Shown here one piece after another: positions 17,657 to 25,785 of a stretch of DNA of 64,000 bases. Position 1 is the stretch's first letter. The number at the start of each line of letters is the position of its first letter. This DNA comes from Bacillota bacterium (GTDB lineage Bacteria; Bacillota; Clostridia; Acetivibrionales; Acetivibrionaceae). The position numbers and the translations under genes are program-made. The notes beneath the pieces are model-generated. The model saw only the letters and a list, made by a program, of their open reading frames with translations, had not been told where the DNA came from and did no database searches. Location of the stretch: assembly GCA_023421115.1 (NCBI GenBank), contig JAEZUI010000019.1, positions 1 through 64,000 of the forward strand, in the 5' to 3' direction.

Positions 17657-18664
17657 TTATCGAATACGATAGGCTTTATATAATTTATAATCTCCTGCAT
17701 CAATTGCTTTTGCAAGCATAGTAACTTGTTTATCAATTTGTAATCTATAATTAAAACCTTGTTCTGAACCCTCATCATCACTTTTTATTTGTGTAATTAC
17801 TCTTTTTTCATATCTTTTCAAAAAATCTCTTGATTGCTCTTTACACAAAAAAACTCCACCACTTGCTGAGTCTGTCTCAAAATCTATACTCTTATAACTT
17901 CCCTTGTTCGCAAGATGTAACACAAACGCATCTACAATAACTGGACGCCATTCTTCCATTAAATCTGATGCTAATGCCGGATGTCCTCTTTTGGGTCTAT
18001 GCATAAATCCGAAATAAGGATATAGTCCATGTTTACCTAAAATTGTATATATTTCATACATAAGCAGCGTGTAACCATAGCTTAACATTGAATTAAATGC
18101 ATCTTTTGGAGGCTGTCTAGTTCTCGCTGTAAATTTAAATTCCGGATTACAAAGAGTAGATATACATGAAAAATAAGTTTTCGCTGCACTCCCCTCATAC
18201 CCCACTACCTCATTAATACTACTGGCATCTTTAATTTTGTTGCAGAGAACTTTTAATGACTCTAAATTACTATTGCTTAAGTCCGGTCTATTCTTATAAA
18301 ACCATCTTAGTACTGTTATTTGATTTTGGATCTTTGAAGTAATAAATTCTTTTGAAATTCCCAGGCAAAACTCATCATCTTCTGTAAGAGTCGCCTGTCT
18401 CATTTGCCTTAAAACATCAACACTTTGTACTGGTTCCAGTCGCCCATAGTATTGACCTCTAGAAGATAAAAAAGTAACCGCTGTCCCCCTTTTTAAGAAT
18501 TCAACCATGAGATCTTCTGTCAAGTGTGCACCCGTAAATACAACAACAGCATCTACCTGTTCTATAGGAATTTCATTTATTCTTTCATTCCCAACACAAA
18601 CAGCTATTCTTCCTCCATCTTTTCGTACTTTTGAGCCTTCAGTAGTTAAATATAATATTCCCAT
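17657..18664 (-). CDS. cas1: CRISPR integrase Cas1
   Basis: A 335-residue metal-dependent integrase that, with Cas2, inserts new spacers into the array. The N-terminal beta domain opens with GILYLTTEGSKVRKDGG. The helical catalytic domain carries the conserved Glu in VGYEGSAAKTYF, the segment AFNSMLSYGYTLLMYEIY, His in FGFMHRPKRGHPALASDL and the final acidic pair in MEEWRP and VDAFV. All expected residues are present. The ATG at 18664 has AAGGAG upstream. Unusually, the gene lies beyond the far end of the array, on the same strand, instead of beside cas2. Confidence 0.95.
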   Translation of the reverse strand: MGILYLTTEGSKVRKDGGRIAVCVGNERINEIPIEQVDAVVVFTGAHLTEDLMVEFLKRGTAVTFLSSRGQYYGRLEPVQSVDVLRQMRQATLTEDDEFCLGISKEFITSKIQNQITVLRWFYKNRPDLSNSNLESLKVLCNKIKDASSINEVVGYEGSAAKTYFSCISTLCNPEFKFTARTRQPPKDAFNSMLSYGYTLLMYEIYTILGKHGLYPYFGFMHRPKRGHPALASDLMEEWRPVIVDAFVLHLANKGSYKSIDFETDSASGGVFLCKEQSRDFLKRYEKRVITQIKSDDEGSEQGFNYRLQIDKQVTMLAKAIDAGDYKLYKAYRIR

Positions 18665-18733
18665 TTGTCAAAACTCCTTTTAAAATACTACATCCTTCTG
18701 CACCACAACCTATTGATACAACATCTATATTAC

Positions 18734-18767
18734 ATTTCCATCTGCTATAATAATAAGTCTTTCAAAC
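18734..18767 (-). repeat. Degenerate distal CRISPR repeat
   Basis: A 34-base sequence that keeps the 14-base end TAAGTCTTTCAAAC exactly and, with two substitutions, the other end (ATTTCCATC against GTTTCCGTC). The hairpin core has decayed. It lies 69 bases past the last recognisable repeat and marks the old, leader-distal end of the array. Confidence 0.65.
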
Positions 18768-18836
18768 TGAAAAGATCTTTTTATAGAGCTGATAACAGAC
18801 GGAAGGATGGAAACAAAAGAATTAGAGCACTTAATA

Positions 18837-19799
18837 TTTTCCGTCCCCTTACGGGGGTAAGTCTTTCAAACCTTAAACAACTTGTACGTAAAAAGTAATG
18901 GTACACGGTTTCCGTCCCCTTACGGGGGTAGGTCTTTCAAACAAGTATCGACAAGGATTAAAGACAGTGAAGTAACATTGTTTCCGTCCCCTTACGGGGG
19001 TAGGTCTTTCAAACTTATGACATGATTGATAAAATTCCAAATCCTCAAGTTTCCGTCCCCTTACGGGGGTAAGTCTTTCAAACTTAATTATGATTATGGT
19101 AATTATTTGGAAGGTAGAGTTTCCGTCCCCTTACGGGGGTAAGTCTTTCAAACGAGGACAGGCAGGGGAACAAAAAGAGAGTATGGAAAGAGAGTTTCCG
19201 TCCCCTTACGGGGGTAAGTCTTTCAAACACAAACTGTGCAAAATGGGGAATAAGAATATGCTAGAGGGTTTCCGTCCCCTTACGGGGGTAAGTCTTTCAA
19301 ACTGAACAATAAAAAGCATTTTTGTATTCTTTCTCTGTCGTTTCCGTCCCCTTACGGGGGTAAGTCTTTCAAACTAACAATATCCAAAAGACTACTACCG
19401 TAAACCATTGTGTTTCCGTCCCCTTACGGGGGTAAGTCTTTCAAACACATTATTGAAATGGACGACACAACTCATATAATATGTTTCCGTCCCCTTACGG
19501 GGGTAAGTCTTTCAAACAGAAAAAATCACAACAGTAAGAGGAGCAACAGAAGGGTTTCCGTCCCCTTACGGGGGTAAGTCTTTCAAACAAACAATTAATT
19601 GTGAAAAATATTTCTTAGTTCAGTTTCCGTCCCCTTACGGGGGTAAGTCTTTCAAACTAAACCAATATTCCTAAGTAAACCAGGGCCCCAAAAAGTTTCC
19701 GTCCCCTTACGGGGGTAAGTCTTTCAAACTAGTATCCGATTCTCTTAATAATTCCTCTAAATTAGTTTCCGTCCCCTTACGGGGGTAAGTCTTTCAAAC
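18837..19799 (-). CRISPR. CRISPR array, 14 repeats and 13 spacers (type III-A)
   Basis: Repeats of 35 bases start at 18837, 18908, 18980, 19049, 19119, 19194, 19268, 19340, 19412, 19483, 19554, 19623, 19695 and 19765. On the plus strand they begin GTTTCCGTCCCC and end AAGTCTTTCAAAC. Spacers are 34-40 bases. Read on the minus strand the repeat forms the hairpin CCCC-GTAA-GGGG followed by ACGGAAAC, which would be the 8-base 5' handle left by Cas6. This sets the direction as minus, with the leader at 19800-19951. The repeats at 18837 (first base T), 18908 and 18980 (TAGG variant) are the distal ones, as expected for older units, and the leader-side repeats are identical. No spacer has an obvious match within the window. 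Confidence 0.97.
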
Positions 19800-19951
19800 C
19801 GCACCTTTTTCAGACCACTATTATAGATACTTTCAAAGCTTTTTGCGGCACAAATGGCATGTTTAGCATAAACAATATACACCAACATTGCAAAATTTAC
19901 TTCAAACCCGCTGTTATCAAGCAGCGGCACAACTCAATATGTTTTCAAGGT
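19800..19951 (-). promoter_or_regulatory. CRISPR leader and array promoter
   Basis: The stretch between the cas2 stop and the first repeat, read on the minus strand. A TATAAT -10 box (plus 19820-19825) would start transcription about 12 bases before the array; no consensus -35 box is visible. The segment next to the repeat is repeated, with changes, at 28461-28533. The sequence GCGGCACAA occurs twice here (19845 and 19924), 79 bases apart, whereas the second leader copy has it only once. Confidence 0.7.
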
Positions 19952-20287
19952 TCACAGCACCCAGTAACTGCTATTTTCAAACAACTTAATACTTCCCCAA
20001 CACTCAATATTACATCGGTTAGTTAATCTGTATACCCTTAATAAGTCTTCTTTTTCATCAATTATTTGTTCCAGTTTCTTAAGTAAATTCTTATACATAG
20101 TATCATTTACATAGCACTCGAAAGCTGATTTTTGTACCCTAATTCCATATGACTCAAGACATTTTACCATTTTTCTTCGTCTCTTGTCATTAACTATATC
20201 ATAAATTATAAGTATCAATTTTTTGTTTGATATTTCTTCACATTCATCGTCCTCAAGTGAGCTTTGCCACCACTCCACAAAAAACAT
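19952..20287 (-). CDS. cas2: CRISPR adaptation endonuclease Cas2
   Basis: A small ferredoxin-fold protein that scaffolds Cas1 during spacer integration. The core starts at KKLILIIYDIVNDKRRRKMV with the conserved Asp of the first strand, and continues through YGIRVQKSAFECYV and VYRLTNRC. The open frame carries an acidic N-terminal extension of about 22 residues (DDECEE) not usual in Cas2. ATG 20287 directly follows AGGGAG; a GTG three codons on (20278) has better spacing, so 108 residues is possible. It is the last gene before the leader, 14 bases after csm6. Confidence 0.92.
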   Translation of the reverse strand: MFFVEWWQSSLEDDECEEISNKKLILIIYDIVNDKRRRKMVKCLESYGIRVQKSAFECYVNDTMYKNLLKKLEQIIDEKEDLLRVYRLTNRCNIECWGSIKLFENSSYWVL

Positions 20288-20301
20288 CTCCCTAACAATA
20301 T

Positions 20302-21669
20302 TTATAACATAAGTTCCTTTACAATTTCATTGATTCTATCATATACAAAATCATCACCTTGAATTTTGTTTCTAAATATAAGCTTCAGAATACTTTCACA
20401 TAAATCAATTATCCTACTTGAGTTTTTAGGAAGAGTAATAAACACATCCTTTTCTCTTTTTTCCATCAATCGCATTATACTTTCTTCGGAGACTGAAATC
20501 ATCTGATGTGCAACCTTATTTCTTACTTCACTTTCAACCTCCCTTAAAACAACAAACTTGTTATATATCTCCGAATCAGATTTCAAATATATTAGCAGAT
20601 ACACAATATTATCAAGGCTTATGTCACCGTCTCTAAAACCATTATTATATTTTCCATCCAAGAAATCTAACAGCTTGCTGTCATATTTTGAAATCAAATC
20701 CCTTTTTAATCTGAATTGATTAACTTTATATTCCCTAGCCACTTTCTGCAAATCAAACTTCTGAACATCCCTAAGATAATACATAGCCAGTTCAAAAGAA
20801 AAAGGCGTTAATTTCAAAATCATCTCTGACAATTCACCTCTCCTTTGACGAAGCTTCATAGTCATAAAAAACTCATAAAATTTTATGGCATTTCTATCTT
20901 GTATAAACCATATTCTATCTTTATAGTTTTTCATCAATTCATTATTAATTATAGTTAAACTCTCATCATATTGAAGCTTTGTTCTTAAATCACCATGTTT
21001 TAATATAATTTCAAGCTTTTCATCAAAAAGATCAGTATTGCCTTTCAACATATTTAATGCACCTGAATAATTATAACTATTTATCATCGACTCAATTTTA
21101 AAAGCCATATTATAAGCAGTAATTGCCTTAAAGTCAGGTCTTACCAATCTTGATTCGGAGGTTGGATTGATATGATCTTGATTTGTCTCAAAGGCAAGAT
21201 CAATGTCAAAATCAGAGGTCAAATGTTCTTCATTGTCGTTAGCCCCCTTGTTAGGTGAATTAACCTGAATAGCAACAACACCAAAGATTCCACCAACTGC
21301 CTCATAGGATAAAAGGTTCTTCATTTGAGGTGTGCCTGAACTTATGTTGACAAGCAACTCATAATCTTTATACTTTTCTCTCATCGCTTTAATTGCTTCT
21401 CGAAATTTCAAATAGCACGCATCAAAATCCTGCGGATTATCAATTTCAGTTTTTATAATTTCAATCTCACATTCAGGCATTACCCTTAAAATTGATTTTC
21501 TGTACCTATCATCTTTATCATGATGTTCTACCATTTCTTTTGTCAAAAATAGCCATACGGCTTCCGGTCTTAAATGTCTAACAATATGAAGCATTGCTCC
21601 ATCCGATTGTGATCTTATAGGGTCAGTTGTACCTATAGGACTAAATAGAACAGATTTTTTACCCTTCAA
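20302..21669 (-). CDS. csm6: Csm6, cyclic-oligoadenylate-activated RNase
   Basis: A 455-residue ancillary RNase of type III CRISPR systems. The N-terminal CARF domain (to about residue 175) shows SPIGTTDPIRSQSDGAMLHI and the ligand-binding NISSGTPQMKN motif. The C-terminal HEPN domain (from about 290) carries VRNKVAH, the R-x4-H catalytic motif. Cyclic oligoadenylate made by Cas10 on target binding should switch on indiscriminate RNA cleavage. The TTG start overlaps the end of cas6 by 11 bases, with GGGGGAG at proper spacing. It is in the same operon as the csm genes. Confidence 0.95.
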   Translation of the reverse strand: MKGKKSVLFSPIGTTDPIRSQSDGAMLHIVRHLRPEAVWLFLTKEMVEHHDKDDRYRKSILRVMPECEIEIIKTEIDNPQDFDACYLKFREAIKAMREKYKDYELLVNISSGTPQMKNLLSYEAVGGIFGVVAIQVNSPNKGANDNEEHLTSDFDIDLAFETNQDHINPTSESRLVRPDFKAITAYNMAFKIESMINSYNYSGALNMLKGNTDLFDEKLEIILKHGDLRTKLQYDESLTIINNELMKNYKDRIWFIQDRNAIKFYEFFMTMKLRQRRGELSEMILKLTPFSFELAMYYLRDVQKFDLQKVAREYKVNQFRLKRDLISKYDSKLLDFLDGKYNNGFRDGDISLDNIVYLLIYLKSDSEIYNKFVVLREVESEVRNKVAHQMISVSEESIMRLMEKREKDVFITLPKNSSRIIDLCESILKLIFRNKIQGDDFVYDRINEIVKELML

Positions 21670-22417
21670 TCTCTACTCCCCCCATCCCTAAAGTAGCTTT
21701 CATTCCTATACCACAAAAAACCGAGTATTCAAACAGCATTCTGCCAAGCCTCACCAAGGCATCAGGTCCTGTCTGTCCAATTTCTAGCGAACCTATAAAT
21801 GAACTTACTGATGTACCTTCAAGTTTAAATTTTGTACTTTTTAATTTATAACCAGAAATAAATGTATTTGCACAGAGCTGCTCGCAAACCTCTTCAGAAT
21901 CAAGGTAAAGACCTTTTGAAAAAGCTCCCCATTTTGAATAGAGACTTTTTACAATCAAATCGACAGATGGAAATATTACATATCCTCCATCTTTTTTAAA
22001 GCCCATCGGCGTTCTGATTTTAAGTCTAAATTTTCTTTTCAAATCACTCTGCACAAAACAATCTTCGGCTATCTGAGCATAGGACTTTTCTATTATCTTT
22101 ATATCTCCACCGGATTTTATTTTGTATCCCTTTTGTTTCAAATACCATTCTTTATCATTGAAATTAAATGCAATAATCTCCTTTAATCTCTCTTCAACCT
22201 TTTCAACAAGGCCACATACTCTCCAAATGACATTTTTATTTTTATCCACTGTTAAATGTTGTGTAAAAGGCTTTAAACCCTGAAAATGAAAACTTTCTTT
22301 TTCTGAATCACTAAACTTTTCCATCAACATACCGTGCATTATAGACCCCATATTATATGATGGAATTGCATTGTCGGCAAGAATTAGCGGAACCTCAATT
22401 AATATAGGCAATTTCAT
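21659..22417 (-). CDS. cas6: Cas6 crRNA-processing endoribonuclease
   Basis: A RAMP-fold endoribonuclease that cuts the repeat RNA at the base of its hairpin to release crRNA. From ATG 22417 it is 252 residues. The opening LPILIEVPLILADNAIPSYN and the C-terminal glycine-rich loop (CGIGMKATLGMGGVEI) are typical, as is PLxxxG-like GSLEIGQTGPDAL. A His near residue 30 (MHGMLMEKF) is a candidate catalytic residue. The start overlaps csm5 by 23 bases; a longer frame to 22474 would lie wholly inside csm5 and is unlikely. Confidence 0.92.
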   Translation of the reverse strand: MKLPILIEVPLILADNAIPSYNMGSIMHGMLMEKFSDSEKESFHFQGLKPFTQHLTVDKNKNVIWRVCGLVEKVEERLKEIIAFNFNDKEWYLKQKGYKIKSGGDIKIIEKSYAQIAEDCFVQSDLKRKFRLKIRTPMGFKKDGGYVIFPSVDLIVKSLYSKWGAFSKGLYLDSEEVCEQLCANTFISGYKLKSTKFKLEGTSVSSFIGSLEIGQTGPDALVRLGRMLFEYSVFCGIGMKATLGMGGVEIEG

Positions 22418-23552
22418 CCACCACCTTAATGCTGCAAATTCCCATTTTAGACAAGCCCTGTTGAGTTTTTGCAAGCTTTAAGGTTCTTGGTGACACATTA
22501 GTATCTGTAATCACATGCTTATGCTTGCCATTGAACACCTTGTCCAAATGTTCTGCTACAAGTTTACCTGCACTCTGTAAATCCGGTGCTAAAGAGAACA
22601 AAATACTTTTCGTATGGAGTCCTGTTCCTCCACCTAAATACACAAGCGGTTTATCTTTTAAACTATATACTTCATCAAGACCTTGAACCTTAAAATTTTC
22701 TTCAAATTTCATCAAAATATTCTCATAGTAATAGTTCAGCATTCCCAATACATCTTCAATCTTTGCAATTCCAATACTGCAAGATTTTAACATATTAATA
22801 TCCATTGTAATATCAAACCTTAATCGGGCGTTCTTTTTTATTGCTTCACGCCAAAGTGGTAATGTCCTACCGCCATTAACGGATTTGTTACCCCAATCAT
22901 TCTTTTGTACAACTGTTATATTTTCAACAGAAACAGAAGTTGTATCAGACACAAGAACAGCTCTGAAAACATCTAAAAGCTGGCTTTGAAGTGTTTTGCT
23001 TTCATCCTTCTTAGGTAAATTTCCAAAACATTTTTCTTCTATGTTCTGAATACAATTCTTTACTTCTCTTGCTTTAGCATTTTTGATCCAATTGCTGATT
23101 GAATTCCAATCTTCTTCGTATTTCCCCCGCCTATTTGCTAAATGGCAACAGAGAATTGCAGTTCTTAACATACCCTTTATACTGCTTCCAGGAATATATG
23201 GTTCACCCTTATAGTTTTTGATAAGACAACTTACATCATTCAAACCTTTGTCCTTGTCCTGTTCAACATCATCTATTACATATCTGTAAACGTCAATATT
23301 CCACGGTTCTACTGAATTACGACACATCCAGTTATACACTTTAAAATCTCTAGTCAACGCATCTTTTTCATACTTTTCATATAGCTTATTATTCTTAAGG
23401 TATTTTAACCATTTCCCCTCATTTAATATGCCCAACCTCTTGCTCTCCGGCTGGTATACAAACTCATATGGAGAATGTTTTTCGCCATTCCCAATATGTA
23501 CAGGCCCATGTGTCTCAATTTCCAATACATATTTTTTCAGTCTTCCACTCAC
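22395..23552 (-). CDS. csm5: Csm5, type III-A effector subunit
   Basis: A 385-residue RAMP protein that caps the crRNA 3' side of the Csm complex and is needed for crRNA maturation. It opens with YVLEIETHGPVHIGNGE and contains the RAMP loop YIPGSSIKGMLRTAIL near residue 118; a Gly-rich LVYLGGGTGLHTKS segment lies near residue 318. The GTG start overlaps csm4 by 4 bases, so the operon is translationally coupled. Confidence 0.95.
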   Translation of the reverse strand: MSGRLKKYVLEIETHGPVHIGNGEKHSPYEFVYQPESKRLGILNEGKWLKYLKNNKLYEKYEKDALTRDFKVYNWMCRNSVEPWNIDVYRYVIDDVEQDKDKGLNDVSCLIKNYKGEPYIPGSSIKGMLRTAILCCHLANRRGKYEEDWNSISNWIKNAKAREVKNCIQNIEEKCFGNLPKKDESKTLQSQLLDVFRAVLVSDTTSVSVENITVVQKNDWGNKSVNGGRTLPLWREAIKKNARLRFDITMDINMLKSCSIGIAKIEDVLGMLNYYYENILMKFEENFKVQGLDEVYSLKDKPLVYLGGGTGLHTKSILFSLAPDLQSAGKLVAEHLDKVFNGKHKHVITDTNVSPRTLKLAKTQQGLSKMGICSIKVVDEIAYIN

Positions 23553-24538
23553 AAACTCACCCCCACAAAAAGTGTTTTGCCAAGCCTGTATACTTTATGA
23601 AAATCGCCATAAGACAAGTCAAGAATTTGTCCTTCCAATCTTTTAGCAAAGCATGAGCCTTCTGCAACCATCGTGCAAGATTTTCTCTTTAAAGCTCCAT
23701 TAGCGGAACTAAAATGCAGCGATGTACAAAATCCATCTCTGTTTTCAAGTATGTAAGTGTACCCTTCCTGCTTGAGGTTCTCAATTTCTTCTTCCTTTGG
23801 ATGATAGGCACCCATTAACATCTGTACATTAGCCTTTTCATTTTCAAGCATATCGTATAAGAGTTTTTCTTCACCTTCTCCGTCCATATTACATATTTCC
23901 AAAGTGTATTTTCCCATTCCACTTGAAACCTTTCCGCCTATTCCCGATATTCCAAGCAATTCCACTACTTTTCTAAAACTATCATAAATATTTTTATCCG
24001 TGTATCTGATAACAAAATAAAGACCTGCTCCATCTACAAATCTGTATGCTGCAACTCTGTAAGGTTCAGGTTTATCACCTTTTAGGTTAACTCTGTCTGT
24101 CAATAGTTCTGCACCTATTTCTAAGTCCCAGTCTTTTTCATTGCCCAGACCAGTCTTTCCATTAATAAAATCTATATATCTGTTAATGTTACTCAAAGAA
24201 ATAAACTTAATTTTCTTTAGCTGCTTTTTAACATTATCTTCCCCAACCTTTTTAAGGCTTGGGAAAATAGGTTTAGGTATATAGTATGAGAAACCTTTTT
24301 CGGTAATTTTCCAAGGAAGCAGGGAGCTGATAGCTGTTTCGCCTTTTTCAAAGCTTAAAACCAGCTTATTTGATGCCTCTTCACCAAAAAAACTTATATA
24401 TTCCGAAAAAATAGCTGAAAACAAAGAATCGGAAGACAAAGATATTTTTCTCGTATCAAGCCCTGATGCTCCTTTACCATTCCCAAACCTGACAGGAGTT
24501 GTGAAATTCAGCCTGAAAACACTATATTCAAAGTGCAT
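23549..24538 (-). CDS. csm4: Csm4, type III-A effector subunit
   Basis: A 329-residue RAMP protein (Cas5-like) that binds the 5' handle of the crRNA and contacts Cas10. It opens with YSVFRLNFTTPVRFGNGKG, followed by the SLSSDSLFSAIFSEY segment expected in Csm4. Near the middle is GISGIGGKVSSGMGKY, the glycine-rich loop of RAMP proteins. It overlaps csm3 by 11 bases and csm5 by 4. Confidence 0.95.
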   Translation of the reverse strand: MHFEYSVFRLNFTTPVRFGNGKGASGLDTRKISLSSDSLFSAIFSEYISFFGEEASNKLVLSFEKGETAISSLLPWKITEKGFSYYIPKPIFPSLKKVGEDNVKKQLKKIKFISLSNINRYIDFINGKTGLGNEKDWDLEIGAELLTDRVNLKGDKPEPYRVAAYRFVDGAGLYFVIRYTDKNIYDSFRKVVELLGISGIGGKVSSGMGKYTLEICNMDGEGEEKLLYDMLENEKANVQMLMGAYHPKEEEIENLKQEGYTYILENRDGFCTSLHFSSANGALKRKSCTMVAEGSCFAKRLEGQILDLSYGDFHKVYRLGKTLFVGVSL

Positions 24539-25217
24539 TTACAAGCACCTCTTTCAATTTTTTAATATCAATTCCCTCATAATCTAGCATTTCTTTTACA
24601 TCTATATTTTCAAAACTTATCCTGCCATTTCCTCTACTACCGCCTTTGCCGATATAATCAAGCGTTAATAGCTTCATACCCTTCCCTATTGTTTCAAAAT
24701 CCTCATTAATATCATCTTCATTTTCCACATTGTAACACAGTTCAAAGTCAAAGGACGCTCCAGCAGGTACTCTTTCCATTTGCCTTGGATTGGCTACACA
24801 AGTAGCCCTGCTGATTGTATTTTCAAATTTTATTTCAGTTAAGTAGAGGTCAGTATCAGCCATCTTCAATTCTTCTACCGAGTTATTATTCATAAATAGA
24901 TCTGAAAACTGAAGCCTTGAAGGAATGATAACATCTTTTCCACTAAAACCAAATAAGCGATGTAAAACTGGCTTTTCCTCTTTTATCTCAAGGTTCCATG
25001 GTTTATCACTTTCTACTTTTGCAAGTAATGATCTCATCTTCCCCTTCAAACTGCTACCTGGTATTATAGGTTCTCTTTTAATCGGATCTCTTACAATAAT
25101 ACTGTCAACAGCTCCTATCGGAGAAAAATCACCGGACGTACCTATATGTAATCCTGTAACTAAAGTTAATTTTCCTGTAATTTTTATTTTGGTTTTTAAT
25201 GAAGGTATATTTTTCAT
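24528..25217 (-). CDS. csm3: Csm3, type III-A backbone RNase
   Basis: A 229-residue RAMP protein that forms the helical backbone of the effector and cuts target RNA every six bases. The catalytic Asp lies in GAVDSIIVRDP (near residue 33-36), the family's metal site. The RAMP loop IIPGSSLKGKMRSLL follows. GGKGGSRGNGR-type glycine loop residues appear as GKGGSRGNGRISF near residue 200. ATG 25217 has AGGAGG 8 bases upstream. Confidence 0.95.
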   Translation of the reverse strand: MKNIPSLKTKIKITGKLTLVTGLHIGTSGDFSPIGAVDSIIVRDPIKREPIIPGSSLKGKMRSLLAKVESDKPWNLEIKEEKPVLHRLFGFSGKDVIIPSRLQFSDLFMNNNSVEELKMADTDLYLTEIKFENTISRATCVANPRQMERVPAGASFDFELCYNVENEDDINEDFETIGKGMKLLTLDYIGKGGSRGNGRISFENIDVKEMLDYEGIDIKKLKEVLVNAL

Positions 25218-25233
25218 AATCAAATCCTCCTCA

Positions 25234-25785
25234 CTATTCTCTTATCAAGTATTTTTTGTATGCTATAATTGATTCCAAAAGCCTATAAAATTTATCAAAT
25301 TTCTCTTTGCTATCGCCAATATCCGAAATAATATTTTCAAGCCCAATACCTTTTAATCCATCAACACTCTCTGAGCCAAACCATTTCTTAACAACTTTAT
25401 CCCTACCCATCTGATATATGAGTTTTAGTTTAATGTATTGAACATCACTCTGAAGATCTTCCGATATTTTATAACCTGACGATTTACAATTACTCTCTTC
25501 CATTTGCAGTTTATTATTGACAATAGAAGCATAGGAATGAATTTTTCTTAATTGTGTTGTTGTAAAATATCGCTCTCCCTTTTCCTTCATCTTAAGTACG
25601 AGTTTTGCACCTTCTTTTACAGGATCATAACTATTTTTAAAATCAATACTCATATCTTCATTACTATAGCGCTGCTGCTGACCCCCACCGTATGGTTGCC
25701 TTCCATTTTGCTGCCTATTTGGTACACTATTTGGCTTTCCCTTATCAAATCCTGCCTTTTCAAAGGCATCTCCCATATTACTCAT
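25234..25785 (-). CDS. csm2: Csm2, type III-A small subunit
   Basis: The small alpha-helical subunit that lines the inner side of the Csm filament and holds target RNA. Its helical core, from about residue 55, contains FTTTQLRKIHSYA and the VQYIKLKLIYQMGRD segment usual in Csm2, followed by the closing FYRLLESIIAYKKY. The first 45 residues form a Gln/Gly/Asn-rich, probably disordered extension. I start at ATG 25785, 6 bases after AAAGGGGG; another ATG two codons upstream is also open. The gene overlaps the end of cas10. Confidence 0.93.
   Translation of the reverse strand: MSNMGDAFEKAGFDKGKPNSVPNRQQNGRQPYGGGQQQRYSNEDMSIDFKNSYDPVKEGAKLVLKMKEKGERYFTTTQLRKIHSYASIVNNKLQMEESNCKSSGYKISEDLQSDVQYIKLKLIYQMGRDKVVKKWFGSESVDGLKGIGLENIISDIGDSKEKFDKFYRLLESIIAYKKYLIRE

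Noticed and set aside
18665..19305. Open frames running through the CRISPR repeats
   Set aside because: The translated repeats (FRPLTGVSLSN) come from the array itself; no gene.
18837..19799. Self-targeting spacers
   Set aside because: I compared the spacers by eye with the window and saw no match; a whole-genome search was not possible.
22418..22474. Longer cas6 start at 22474
   Set aside because: The extra 19 codons lie inside csm5 and do not look like Cas6; ATG 22417 fits the family start.
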